Positions 54,251-62,898 are shown, counted from the stretch's first letter. The stretch is DNA of 64,000 nucleotides from Stigmatella aurantiaca DW4/3-1 (GCF_000165485.1 NC_014623.1:1631501-1695500); one strand, 5' to 3'. A program made the numbers and translations. The notes: a model not told the origin generated them from the letters alone.

Positions 54251-55885
54251 CTACTCCAAGCGCCGAAGGGTGCCATGCGCCAACTGCAGCACCTGGGTGG
54301 CGTAGCGATGCACCAGGGGGCGATGCGAGATGATCAGGATGATGCGGTCCGCTGCTGCTTCCGAGAGGCGTTGAAAGAATGCTTCCTCGTTGCCGGTGTC
54401 CATGCTGGCGGTGGGCTCATCGAACAGCATCACTGGGGCGGCATGATACCACGCGCGGGCCAGGTGGAGCCGCTGCTTCTGCCCGCCCGAGAAGTTCGTG
54501 CCCTCGTTCTCGACTTTCAGGGACGCGGCCTGATCCTCGCTCACGAAGGCGCTGGCGGTGGATCGGTGCAAGGCTTCGGCGAGACGCGCCCGGTCGGGCG
54601 CGCCATCGAAGAGGGTAATGTTCTCCTCGACGGTGCCATCCAGCAACAGGCTCTGCTGCGGACAATACGTCATCCACTGGGACAGCTCCGCGGAAGACAA
54701 GGTGCCCACGTCCCGGCCGTTCCACAGCACCTGCCCCTGGGTGGGTTGCAGGAGCCCCGAGAGCAGGTGGAAGAAGGTGGTCTTGCCTCCTCCGCTGGGT
54801 CCCTGGATGACGTAGATGTGGCCCGGCAGGAACTCACAGTCCACGGAACGCAGCACCTCCCGGTCCGAGCGCTTGAACGTCACGCCCCGCAGCTCCAGCC
54901 GCTCGAGGCGGCCTGGGCTCGGGCCCCTCCCCGCGCGCCGGGAGGACTCGGATAGCAGGGGCAGAACCCGTGCGAATTGGGCATCCGCCTCCGCCAGCGC
55001 CTTGGAGAGCCTGCTCAGGCGGTAGACGGGCTCGTAGGCAAAGCCGATCAACAGCAGGCTCAGGGCCAGATCTCCCGCCGACAGAACTCCCTTGAACATG
55101 GCCAGCGCGCCCGTGGACACCAAGGCCAGGTAGGTCGCCCCGTGGAGCATTTGTTGCCACAGGGCTTGGCCGCTCTCGGCCAGGTCACGCCGGAACGCTG
55201 CTTGATGGAGGGTCCGGTTGTCCTGATCCAGGGATTGCAAGAGAAACTGCTCGGTCCCCGTCAAGGTGATGAGCTTGCGGCCCTTGAAGATGTCGACGTA
55301 GGCGCTGGCCAGTTGCCCCTTGGCGGTGACGTAGCCTGTCGAGAAGCGGCGGCTGGCGGAGTGATGGAGGGCGAAGTTGAGGGCGTGCAGCGTCAGAAAT
55401 CCCAGGCTGATCAGCAGAAAAGCAGGGTTGACCAGATACAGCACCCCCATCACGGCCAGCGATACGAACAGGGCGTAGGCGCAGTAATAGACGAACTCAG
55501 GGAGCAGCATCTGGAAGTTGACGAGAATCAATGAGAGGCGATTGACCAGCTCGCCTTCCCCCAGCGCGGACAGGCGCGCGATGGGCAGGGTGATGACCGA
55601 CTCGAAATAGCGCTTGAGCAACCCCTTTTCGATGAGCTGCCGCAGGCGCAGAAACAGGTAGTCCTGCAAAGCGTTGAGCACGGTGCGGTTGAGCACCATC
55701 AGCAGGACGAAGAGGCTGAACAGGTGGAACTGGCGAGAGGTGCCCCACGGCAGCAGGGAGTCGACCACCACCTTGAAGCTGCTGGGGATCAGAAACGAGA
55801 AGAGGGAGACGAAGGCGATCAGCGCCAGGAGGATCGCCCAGTAGGCCCCATAGCCCGCGTGCAGATAGCGCAGCAGGGCCTTCAC
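54251..55885 (-). CDS. ABC exporter half-transporter (second)
   Basis: 544 residues: six membrane helices (~15-300), then the nucleotide-binding domain with Walker A GPSGGGKTTFF, Q loop YCPQQSLLLDG, signature NFSGGQKQRLHLARAW, Walker B VMLFDEPTASMD and H-loop ISHRP. All catalytic residues are present. It overlaps the end of the partner gene by four bases and probably forms a heterodimer with it. Export of a pseudo-oligosaccharide or its phosphate is inferred from context. Confidence 0.9.
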   Translation of the reverse strand: MKALLRYLHAGYGAYWAILLALIAFVSLFSFLIPSSFKVVVDSLLPWGTSRQFHLFSLFVLLMVLNRTVLNALQDYLFLRLRQLIEKGLLKRYFESVITLPIARLSALGEGELVNRLSLILVNFQMLLPEFVYYCAYALFVSLAVMGVLYLVNPAFLLISLGFLTLHALNFALHHSASRRFSTGYVTAKGQLASAYVDIFKGRKLITLTGTEQFLLQSLDQDNRTLHQAAFRRDLAESGQALWQQMLHGATYLALVSTGALAMFKGVLSAGDLALSLLLIGFAYEPVYRLSRLSKALAEADAQFARVLPLLSESSRRAGRGPSPGRLERLELRGVTFKRSDREVLRSVDCEFLPGHIYVIQGPSGGGKTTFFHLLSGLLQPTQGQVLWNGRDVGTLSSAELSQWMTYCPQQSLLLDGTVEENITLFDGAPDRARLAEALHRSTASAFVSEDQAASLKVENEGTNFSGGQKQRLHLARAWYHAAPVMLFDEPTASMDTGNEEAFFQRLSEAAADRIILIISHRPLVHRYATQVLQLAHGTLRRLE

Positions 55886-57549
55886 GCCGCGGGCTCCCGC
55901 TTGTGCGCCCGCGTGGCCATGCGCACTGTGACGTGCCCCTGCTCGACACGGATGACGTGCTCGAAGCGCTCGACGACATCTGGCGAATGGCTGATGACCA
56001 GGACGATGGCGTCTCGCAAGGAAAGGATGCTGTCCATCACCAGCCTCGCATTGGCCGCATCCAGGGCCGAGGTGGGCTCGTCGAAGACGTAGAGGTCCGC
56101 GGGGGTGGCCAGTGTTCTGAGGAGACAGATCCGTTGCCGCTCTCCGCCCGAAAGCTCGGTGGGGCGCTTGTGGCCCCAGAGGGGAAGGCCCAGCCGGTTC
56201 GCCAGCCGCTGCCAGTCCTCTCCCGGTCTGTGCCTGCCCATCGGGGGCGCGGCGTTGGCGGTGGCACTGCGGTCCAGGAAAACGAAGTTGCCTTGATCAT
56301 GCAGCGCCACCCGGCTCCAGTACCCAGGAAGTTCCTCGGGGGGCAGCGGCTGTCCATTCACGAGCAAGCGGCCCGTGTCCGGGTGGAGCAGTCCCAGGAG
56401 CACATCCACGAGCGTGCTCTTCCCCGCCCCGCTCTCTCCCTGGACGGCATAGTGGTGGCCGCGGCGCAGCTCGAAGGAGGCTTCCCGCAGCACGTTGGGT
56501 TCACCGGGCCGGTAGCGGAAGCTGACGCCGTCCAGCCGCACGGACGTGATGCGGGGCGCTTCGCCCTCCCGGCGGCGGGGCGCGCCTTGCACCGGCGCGT
56601 TCATCAGCTCGTCGAGGGTCTCGTAGTTGGCCTGCATGGACTGGCCGTACACATAGATGCGGTACACGTCGTCCAGCTTGGGGGTGACCATGGTCACGAG
56701 GAGATAGGCGGTGACCAGCTCTCCCAGGGTGATGGTCCCCGCGAAATACAGCGAGCCGCCGATCCAGAGCACCGACAGGAAGCTGAGCAGCGTGAGGGTG
56801 ACCCGGCTGTTGTAAGCCAGATTCCATGTCAGCCATTTCCGCGACTGGTTGATGAAATGCCCGGCGGCGATGTGTGCCAGACGGCGCTCCACGGCCTCCC
56901 GCCCCTTGAAGCGCAGCAGCCAATGTGAGGCGAAAGCCGCCTTGAGAAAGCCGCTGAGGCGGCCCATGGCTTGGGGCTCCTGCCGCAGGTAGGGGGCCGC
57001 CCGGTTGGAGATGAGGATGGGAACCCCACAGGTCAACACCACCGCTGGCACGACGATGAGGACGAAGGCGAAGTGGAAGGAGAGCAGCGCCACGGTGGAG
57101 ACCCCGATGAGGCACAGCGAGCGCAGCAGGTTCCGCAGTGTGTAGAGCTGGTGTTTTTGCAGTACCTCCGTGACATCCGTCAGCGTGCTCAGCAGGCGCC
57201 CTTGCTCCTGGCGCCGGTAGAGCGCGTAGGGCATGTGGAGCAGGCGCTCCCAGCAACGCATCACCAGCCCCTGGGTGATGTGGAAGTTGCATTGTGCCGC
57301 CCATGTGTTGAGCAGGAATTCCAGCAGCGTTCCTGTTACCAAGACGGTGGCGGCCACCGCGGTCAGCACCCACAGAGACGATGTGTCATGGTTGTATCGC
57401 AGGTGTTGCAGCACGGTGCCGAGGTACCAGGCGAACGCGAAGGGGAAGCTGAAGACCGCGCTCCCCGCGCTGAGCAGGAGCAGAAGGCCGCTGGCTCCCC
57501 GGTGCCGGCCCAGCTCGGAGAAGACGCGGCTGAGCCCCTTCAGAGACAC
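55882..57549 (-). CDS. ABC exporter half-transporter (first)
   Basis: 555 residues: six membrane helices, then an ABC domain with Walker A GESGAGKSTLV, signature ELSGGERQRICLLRTL, Walker B LYVFDEPTSALD and ISHSP switch. The GTG at 57549 is chosen as start: AAGGAT lies about 9 nt upstream, and the only further in-frame start (TTG at 57591) lies upstream of the predicted transcription start of the promoter at 57576-57604. It is the first gene of the ten-gene operon. Confidence 0.9.
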   Translation of the reverse strand: MSLKGLSRVFSELGRHRGASGLLLLLSAGSAVFSFPFAFAWYLGTVLQHLRYNHDTSSLWVLTAVAATVLVTGTLLEFLLNTWAAQCNFHITQGLVMRCWERLLHMPYALYRRQEQGRLLSTLTDVTEVLQKHQLYTLRNLLRSLCLIGVSTVALLSFHFAFVLIVVPAVVLTCGVPILISNRAAPYLRQEPQAMGRLSGFLKAAFASHWLLRFKGREAVERRLAHIAAGHFINQSRKWLTWNLAYNSRVTLTLLSFLSVLWIGGSLYFAGTITLGELVTAYLLVTMVTPKLDDVYRIYVYGQSMQANYETLDELMNAPVQGAPRRREGEAPRITSVRLDGVSFRYRPGEPNVLREASFELRRGHHYAVQGESGAGKSTLVDVLLGLLHPDTGRLLVNGQPLPPEELPGYWSRVALHDQGNFVFLDRSATANAAPPMGRHRPGEDWQRLANRLGLPLWGHKRPTELSGGERQRICLLRTLATPADLYVFDEPTSALDAANARLVMDSILSLRDAIVLVISHSPDVVERFEHVIRVEQGHVTVRMATRAHKREPAA

Positions 57550-57575
57550 AGGTTGAATCCTTGCGACACGAGAGG

Positions 57576-57604
57576 ATTTTAGGTGGATCAAATTGCCGTG
57601 TCAA
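57576..57604 (-). promoter_or_regulatory. Near-consensus sigma-70-type promoter of the ten-gene operon
   Basis: On the minus strand TTGACA (57604-57599), exactly 17 nt, then TAAAAT (57581-57576). The predicted start at about 57569 gives a leader of about 20 nt before the GTG at 57549. No other strong promoter is seen down to 45.3 kb. Confidence 0.7.
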
Positions 57605-57665
57605 CGGAAGTCCAGGGCCGTGGGCAGGGCTGGCGAGGGGGAGCAATCTACGGTAGAAGGCGCCG

Positions 57666-58769
57666 ATGAGTCTGGAAAAGGAGAGGCAACAGTCCCAGCT
57701 TGCTTTCCAGGCAAGCGGTCAGCAGATCGAGGTGGGCGACAAGTCCGCTTTGCCGCTGCCCCTGGAACAACTGGCGAGCACCACGGCCCAGAGCGAGTAC
57801 GTGGTAAAGGCTATCGAGTCCGGACTGACGGCCTACGTCTACCGGATCCAGGCGGGGGGACGCCACTGGACGCTCAAGCGCAAGCGGGCCGAGAGCCTGG
57901 TGAAGAACGTGGACGGGCAGACCTCCTTTCTCAACGAAGTTCAGCGCCGCCGCGATATCACCGAGTTGCAGCTCCAGCCGCAGACGGCTCCGTTGTTCTC
58001 CCACATCGTCAAGACCCAGTATGCGTCCTTTCTCGATGGGGTGATTCTCTCGCCCTGGATCGAGGGGGAGCGGCTCCAGCGCTTCGATGGCCGGGTCTAT
58101 GATCAGCTCTTCAGCACCATCGTGAACCTGGAGCTGCATGGCCTCTTCGAGTGGGACTTCTGTCCGGGCAATGTCCTGGACGATGGCCAGCGAATCACCC
58201 TCTTCGACTTCGGGTACATGTACCGCTTCGATCCGCGCCAGCACTACAACAACAACGGCTTCGCGACGCCGCTGTTTCACGGCATCGAGCGCTTCGAGAC
58301 GCGCAACTTCTTCGACCACCTCCTGCGCAACCCCCACGGGCTGGATGCGCAGGGGCTCTTCGGCGTCTACCGGGAGGAGAAGACTTACGCGTTGAAGCAC
58401 TATGAGAACAAGCTGGCCCGGCTGGAGGCCATGAAGGCCGTCGAGCCCGTGTTGCAATGGCAAGGGGCCATCAATCAGCGCTGGCGGCAGGCGTTGCGTG
58501 GCAATGACAGTCTCCATCGGCTGTATCTGATCGAAGGATTCCGGTCCAATGTGCTGGATCTCTTCGATGACTTGCACGGTAAGTCCTGTACGCCCATCAC
58601 GCTCAAGAAGGCCGAGTTCGCCGTGGACACGCTGCGGGAGCACTTCACCCTGCTGCGTGAGGAGAACGGACTCTTCTTTGGCGACGAGACGAAGACGCAG
58701 GAGGAGCTGATTCTCAAGTACAAGGAACTGAGGGCCAAGGCCGTCGAGTATCAGCTCCCCTCGAGCTGA
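57666..58769 (+). CDS. Protein-kinase-fold small-molecule kinase, family not identified
   Basis: 367 residues. A kinase fold is evident: Lys71 (HWTLKRKR), Glu91 (FLNEVQRRR), catalytic loop HGLFEWDFCPGNVL (Asp164, Asn169) and metal loop LFDFGYMYRF (Asp181). It is nearer to lipopolysaccharide/aminoglycoside-type kinases than to Ser/Thr kinases, as the activation segment is short. All catalytic residues are present. It heads the plus-strand operon of the cluster, divergent from the ABC operon, with GTAGAAGG upstream. The substrate may be the cyclitol, the sugar or the finished product; self-resistance by phosphorylation is possible. Confidence 0.75.
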   Translation: MSLEKERQQSQLAFQASGQQIEVGDKSALPLPLEQLASTTAQSEYVVKAIESGLTAYVYRIQAGGRHWTLKRKRAESLVKNVDGQTSFLNEVQRRRDITELQLQPQTAPLFSHIVKTQYASFLDGVILSPWIEGERLQRFDGRVYDQLFSTIVNLELHGLFEWDFCPGNVLDDGQRITLFDFGYMYRFDPRQHYNNNGFATPLFHGIERFETRNFFDHLLRNPHGLDAQGLFGVYREEKTYALKHYENKLARLEAMKAVEPVLQWQGAINQRWRQALRGNDSLHRLYLIEGFRSNVLDLFDDLHGKSCTPITLKKAEFAVDTLREHFTLLREENGLFFGDETKTQEELILKYKELRAKAVEYQLPSS

Positions 58770-58810
58770 AGCCACCGGCCTTCCGGGCCTCACCGTCTGC
58801 GAGCAATCAC

Positions 58811-60130
58811 GTGAGCGGCGCACAGACCAGCCTGTTCATCATGGGAGGCAGCAGCTTCTACACGCTGCTGCTGGTGGAGTCGCTGCACCGCGCGGGAGTA
58901 ACGTCAGGGCTTCGCCGCATCACCCTCTTCGGCAGGGATGAGCCGCGGCTCCAGGCCGTGGCGCGGATGTGCGGTGAGCTGATCCGCCCCCTGGCGCTTC
59001 ACACGGACTTCACCACGGATTTCGAGACGTGCCTGGAGGGGGAATATGGGCTCGTGTTCAACCAGCTCCGGTTCGGAGGGATGGCCGCACGGGATCTGGA
59101 CGAGAAGATCGCCCTCGCCCAGGGGCTGGTGGCCGACGAGACCCTGGGCATGGTGGGCGTCAGCAACGCCATCCGGACCCTCACGGGGCTGACCCCTTTT
59201 CTGGAGACGCTGCGAGGCAAGCAGGGGCCTTACACCCTGGTGAACTTCACAAACCCTTGCAGCATCGTGACCCAGTACATGCTGGAGCGGTTTGGGCTGC
59301 CCGTGGTGGGCATCTGTGATTATCCCGAGGTCCTGCGTTCCGCATATGCCGCGCTGCTCCAGCAGCCTCGCGAGAACCTGAGCATTCAATACTTTGGCGT
59401 CAACCATTTTGGCTTCGTCCATGACGTGCTGTTGTCGGGGAAGAGCATCTTCACCGAGCTCAAGGAGCGCCTCGACGAATGTTCCCTGGCGCCGTCGTAT
59501 CACCGCGCCTTCGAGTCGATCGTCATTCCCGCCTGGGACCTGATCTTCAACCGCAACGCGCTCTGGGAGGGACAGCGGCAGAAACCCAACCGCGCCTCGT
59601 TCTTGTATGCGCTGGAGCAGGAGTTGGCCGAGAAGGTGCGCCGGACTCCCCTGGAGGCGCTGTCTCCGGGGCCCTTCCTGGAACGTCTGGCCGCGCGACG
59701 ATGCGATTGGTACGATCTCATCGTCACCCCTGTGCTCTCCAATTTGCTCCACCTTGCCCGCACCCCGTTGATCCTCAACCTGGGGATCCAGGATCCGTTC
59801 GCCTTGGGCTGCCGGACGTGCGTCATCGAGACGAACGCCGTCATGGGTGCGGAGGGCCATGTGGCGCTTCCTCCCTCCGGGAAGGTGGCCCGCTCTCCCG
59901 AGTTCACGCTGGTCAGGCAGATGAAGCAGGCGGAGGTGGAGTTGCTGGAGGCCGTTCTGGAGCGTTCGCCCCAGCGCGTGCTCCGTGCCTGTTTGCTGAA
60001 CCCGATGATTCAGGACCACCGCGCGGTCCAGTCTTACTTCTCCGCCCTGTCCGAGGTGGACCCGCTCATCGCCGGGCTGATGAAGGCACCGGCGGCGCCC
60101 GCTTCGAAACCCCTACACCCGTTGCAGTAA
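58811..60130 (+). CDS. GH4-family NAD-dependent glycosidase or oxidoreductase
   Basis: 439 residues from a GTG start. FIMGGSSFYTLLLVESL is the NAD-binding Rossmann start of GH4; NFTNPCSIVT (Asn148), CDYPEV (Cys169) and GVNHFGF (His199) provide the substrate and Mn ligands. GH4 enzymes cleave 6-phospho- or free glycosides by transient oxidation at C3. In this cluster it may instead serve as the missing NAD-dependent oxidoreductase on a phosphorylated cyclitol. Both ideas are inference; a true phospho-glycosidase that processes a phosphorylated pseudo-oligosaccharide is equally possible. Gaps are 41 nt upstream and 12 nt downstream. Confidence 0.83.
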   Translation: MSGAQTSLFIMGGSSFYTLLLVESLHRAGVTSGLRRITLFGRDEPRLQAVARMCGELIRPLALHTDFTTDFETCLEGEYGLVFNQLRFGGMAARDLDEKIALAQGLVADETLGMVGVSNAIRTLTGLTPFLETLRGKQGPYTLVNFTNPCSIVTQYMLERFGLPVVGICDYPEVLRSAYAALLQQPRENLSIQYFGVNHFGFVHDVLLSGKSIFTELKERLDECSLAPSYHRAFESIVIPAWDLIFNRNALWEGQRQKPNRASFLYALEQELAEKVRRTPLEALSPGPFLERLAARRCDWYDLIVTPVLSNLLHLARTPLILNLGIQDPFALGCRTCVIETNAVMGAEGHVALPPSGKVARSPEFTLVRQMKQAEVELLEAVLERSPQRVLRACLLNPMIQDHRAVQSYFSALSEVDPLIAGLMKAPAAPASKPLHPLQ

Positions 60131-60142
60131 CCGACGAACGTC

Positions 60143-60874
60143 ATGGAGAGCCCCATGGAGAGCCCATCGGTGGACAACACACGCTGGCTGTTCGACAAGT
60201 CCCGTTTCCAGGCGCAGGGGTTCATTCACCTCCCCTCCTTCGTCCATGGCGCGGACCTGGAGTCCCTGCAGGCCGAGGTGCTGGCGCTCATCTCCAGCAA
60301 GGCGCTGATGGTGCCCCGCGAGGGCTCCGAGCACTTCTTCAAGAAGTACCAGTCGACCAGCTACTGCTACGTGGACCGGCACGAGCACGTTCCCACCCTC
60401 GCCGCGTTGATCAACCACCCCCGCCTGCGCCACATCGTGCGCGAGCTGCTCCCGGAGGAAGGGCTCTTTCATGCCTCCTTGGTGCAGTACCACAAGGCCG
60501 GCGAGGGGCAGGCCATCCCCTGGCATCAGGACATCGACCCAGAGGTCGTCGGCGCGGGGCAGATGTTCAACTTTCTTCTCTACCCGTTCGACACCTCGCT
60601 CGAGTCGGGCGCGCTGTTCGTGGTGCCCGGCAGCCATGGGAACAAGCGTCTTCCGGCCGGTGAGCCCCACGGCGATCTGCCAGGCCAGATGCACCTGTGC
60701 CCCCGGGCGGGTGACATGGTCATCACGGATTGCACCCTGTTCCATAAGGTCAACCACAACACCTCGGGCCGGGATCGCATGTCGATCAACATGCGCTTCC
60801 GCAACGGAGCGTTGGATCGGAAGCAGACCTCCGTGGGCATCTATCGCAATGGGCGAGTGAACTACGGGGGCTGA
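60143..60874 (+). CDS. Phytanoyl-CoA dioxygenase (PhyH) family Fe(II)/2-oxoglutarate enzyme
   Basis: 243 residues with the double-stranded beta-helix core. Fe ligands are His128 and Asp130 (IPWHQDIDP) and probably His205 (LFHKVNHNTSGRDR), with Arg212 for 2-oxoglutarate; SGALFVVPGSHGN is the usual segment between them. It should hydroxylate or desaturate a small molecule. Validamycin clusters also carry a 2-oxoglutarate dioxygenase that hydroxylates the cyclitol product, which suggests late tailoring here. Two Met codons (60143, 60155) could serve as start. Confidence 0.88.
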   Translation: MESPMESPSVDNTRWLFDKSRFQAQGFIHLPSFVHGADLESLQAEVLALISSKALMVPREGSEHFFKKYQSTSYCYVDRHEHVPTLAALINHPRLRHIVRELLPEEGLFHASLVQYHKAGEGQAIPWHQDIDPEVVGAGQMFNFLLYPFDTSLESGALFVVPGSHGNKRLPAGEPHGDLPGQMHLCPRAGDMVITDCTLFHKVNHNTSGRDRMSINMRFRNGALDRKQTSVGIYRNGRVNYGG

Positions 60875-60945
60875 GCCTCTGGACTCCGTGAGCCCGAGGA
60901 CTCCAGCCCCACGAACGAGCTAGCAGGCATTCGAGCGACGACATC

Positions 60946-62166
60946 ATGGCGCATATCAAGGTGGTGGGTGGCGGTACGAGCGTACGGGGCAGCACGTTGC
61001 AGGTCTCCGCGCAAGCGGACTTCGGCTATGGCGTGCACAACGAGGAGGGGCTCTTCGACCCGGGCCAACCCCTCCTGCTCGAGCTCTGCCGCGACGCGCG
61101 CATGCTGGTGTGCATCAGCCCTTCCGTGGATCGCCTGCACGGGGAGCGGATCCGCCAGTATTTTCGCACCCACTTCGCGCCGGAGCAGTACCGTTTTCTG
61201 GTGCTGAGCACCTCCGAGTCGAACAAGTCGATCGAGAACGTGCTTCGCATCTGCGAGGCCGCCAAGGCCTTCTGGCTGGACCGCCACGGGCTCCTGGTCG
61301 CCATCGGCGGGGGCATCGTCCTGGACATGGTGGGCTTTGCCGCGTCCATCTACCGGCGTGGCATCCGGTACATCAAGGTGCCGACCACCCTGGTGGGCCA
61401 AGTGGACGTCGCCGTGGGCGTCAAGACAGGGGTGAACCTGTCGGGCTCGAAGAACCTGATTGGCACGTACTACCCTGCCTACGCGACGCTCAATGACAGG
61501 GGGTTCCTGTCCACCTTGCCAGCCCGGGAGATGCGGTGCGGGCTGGCGGAGATCATCAAGATGGGGCTCGTGTGCGACCCAGAGATCTTCACCGCCCTGG
61601 AAGCGCACTTCCTGCCGCCGGTCAGCAGGCACCTGGAGCACCCCCTGCCTCAGGAGGCGGTGCTGGGGGCCATGGTCCGGATGATCGAAGAGCTGCAGCC
61701 CAACCTGTTCGAGTTGAACCTCGAGCGGCTGGTGGACTTCGGGCACACGTTCAGCATGAGCCTGGAGACGGTCAGTGGGTATGCCCATGCCCACGGCGAG
61801 GCCGTGGCCATGGACATGGCGCTGTCGGCCTGCCTCAGCAACGAGCTGGGCATCCTCGGTGAGGCCGAGTTCGAGCGCATCCTTGCGTTGCTGGAGGTGG
61901 TCGGGTTGCCGGTGTTCGACGAGGCCCTCTGTTCGGTCGATGCCATGTGGCAGGCGCTGATGGAGGTGAACGTGCACCGGGGCCACCGCATCAACCTGGT
62001 GATTCCGGCCCGGATCGGCGAGGGGATGTTCCTGCACAGGTTGGAGGACGTGCCCCGGGACGCGCTGGCGCGGGCCATCCGGCGCATGTCCGTGCTGTCC
62101 CAGCGGCACGCCGTGGCGGCGCTCGGCTCCGCGGGGGAACCCTTGGAGCGCGCTTCGGGCGCGTAG
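60946..62166 (+). CDS. Sedoheptulose 7-phosphate cyclase, 2-epi-5-epi-valiolone synthase type
   Basis: 406 residues of the dehydroquinate-synthase superfamily. NAD-binding [16 protein letters not shown] (119-134) and [21 protein letters not shown] (144-164); Zn ligands Glu202 (LAEIIK), His267 (DFGHTFS) and His283 (HAHGEAV). Three traits point to the valiolone branch rather than AroB: the 406-residue length, [12 protein letters not shown] where AroB has GKNxIGxFxQP, and [22 protein letters not shown], close to the EL-PNLWE pattern of AcbC/ValA. It would make the C7-cyclitol scaffold from sedoheptulose 7-phosphate. The choice among EEVS, EVS and DDGS needs active-site comparison. Confidence 0.85.
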
Positions 62167-62182
62167 CGGTCTTCGTCCTCAT

Positions 62183-62211
62183 TTGACATGCAGATGCAAC
62201 CTGGTTACAAA
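62183..62211 (+). promoter_or_regulatory. Sigma-70-type promoter of rpmB-rpsN
   Basis: TTGACA (62183-62188), exactly 17 nt, then TACAAA (62206-62211). A short stem (AACCTGG/CCAGGTT, 62198-62220) overlaps its 3' half. The predicted start lies about 55 nt before the rpmB ATG. Confidence 0.65.
62195..62209. promoter_or_regulatory. Candidate Zur-type operator in the rpmB promoter
   Basis: TGCAACCTGGTTACA is a 15-bp near-palindrome lying over the spacer end and the first bases of the -10 box. It agrees at 12 of 15 positions with TGCAACTTGATTGCA in front of rpsR. Its place on the -10 suits a repressor; assignment to Zur rests on the genes it controls. Confidence 0.5.
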
Positions 62212-62272
62212 AGCCAGGTTACGTCATTACTTCGCCGTGGCGCGCTCGGGCTGCCGCGGGCAGGAGCAGCGC

Positions 62273-62509
62273 ATGTCGAAGGTCTGTCAGGTCACCGGCA
62301 AGCGGCCGCTTGTCGGAAACAACGTGTCGCACTCCAACAACAAGACCAAGCGCCGCTCGTTGCCCAATCTGCAATGGAAGCGCTTCTGGGTGGAGAAGGA
62401 GAACCGCTTTGTGCGGCTCCGGGTGAGTGCTCACGGTATCCGAATCATCAACAAGCAAGGAATCGAGCGCGTCCTGAGCGCGATTCGCGAGCGCGGCGAG
62501 AAGGTCTGA
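62273..62509 (+). CDS. rpmB: Ribosomal protein bL28, zinc-independent (C-minus) form
   Basis: 78 residues, close to Escherichia coli L28 in pattern ([45 protein letters not shown]). The four-Cys zinc knuckle of C-plus L28 is absent: a single Cys remains. AGGAG lies 7 nt before the ATG. rpsN follows after 28 nt. In bacteria with two L28 copies, the C-minus copy is usually made under zinc limitation to free zinc; the palindrome in its promoter fits that. Confidence 0.93.
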   Translation: MSKVCQVTGKRPLVGNNVSHSNNKTKRRSLPNLQWKRFWVEKENRFVRLRVSAHGIRIINKQGIERVLSAIRERGEKV

Positions 62510-62537
62510 AAGCCGCAGCGAGGGAAAGGGAGCGGTT

Positions 62538-62840
62538 GTGGCGAAGAAGAGCAAGGTGGCGAAGAACGAGCAGCGCAAGCAGTTGGCCGCGCGGTACGCA
62601 GCGCGGCGCGAGGCCCTGAAAGAGACCATCCGCACGGCTGCGTCCTTGGAAGAGCGCATGGCGGCGCAAAGCGCGCTGGCGAAGTTGCCGCGCGATTCCA
62701 ATCGCAACCGGATCGTCAACCGGTGCGCGCTCACCGGCCGTCCCCGGGGTTTCCTGCGCCGCTTCGGTCTGTCCCGGATTGCGTTCCGGGAGAAGGCGCT
62801 GTCCGGGGAGATTGCCGGCGTCATCAAGTCGAGTTGGTGA
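62538..62840 (+). CDS. rpsN: Ribosomal protein uS14, long zinc-independent form
   Basis: 100 residues from a GTG start with AAAGGGAG upstream. The long form (~100 residues) without the two CxxC motifs of the 61-residue zinc form is evident: [25 protein letters not shown] has Leu/Ser/Ala where zinc S14 has Cys. Second gene of the rpmB-rpsN unit, followed by a hairpin terminator. Whether the genome has another S14 gene cannot be seen here. Confidence 0.93.
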   Translation: MAKKSKVAKNEQRKQLAARYAARREALKETIRTAASLEERMAAQSALAKLPRDSNRNRIVNRCALTGRPRGFLRRFGLSRIAFREKALSGEIAGVIKSSW

Positions 62841-62869
62841 GCGCCGCTCTGCTGGCCATTGCTTCACGA

Positions 62870-62898
62870 GGGAGAGGAGCGCTTGGGCTCCCTCTCCC
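62870..62898. terminator. Hairpin terminator between rpsN and rpsR
   Basis: GGGAGAGGAGC pairs with GCTCCCTCTCCC with one bulge and a 6-nt loop; CTTTTTAG follows about 13 nt later. It lies between two convergent stops and can act for both. Confidence 0.65.

Noticed and set aside
57549-57591. TTG at 57591 as start of the first ABC transporter
   Set aside because: It lies upstream of the transcription start predicted from TTGACA-N17-TAAAAT; the GTG at 57549 has an AAGGAT site.
60946-62166. Housekeeping 3-dehydroquinate synthase (aroB)
   Set aside because: Length, the [14 protein letters not shown] loop and the [20 protein letters not shown] segment fit valiolone-type cyclases; no other shikimate gene is near.
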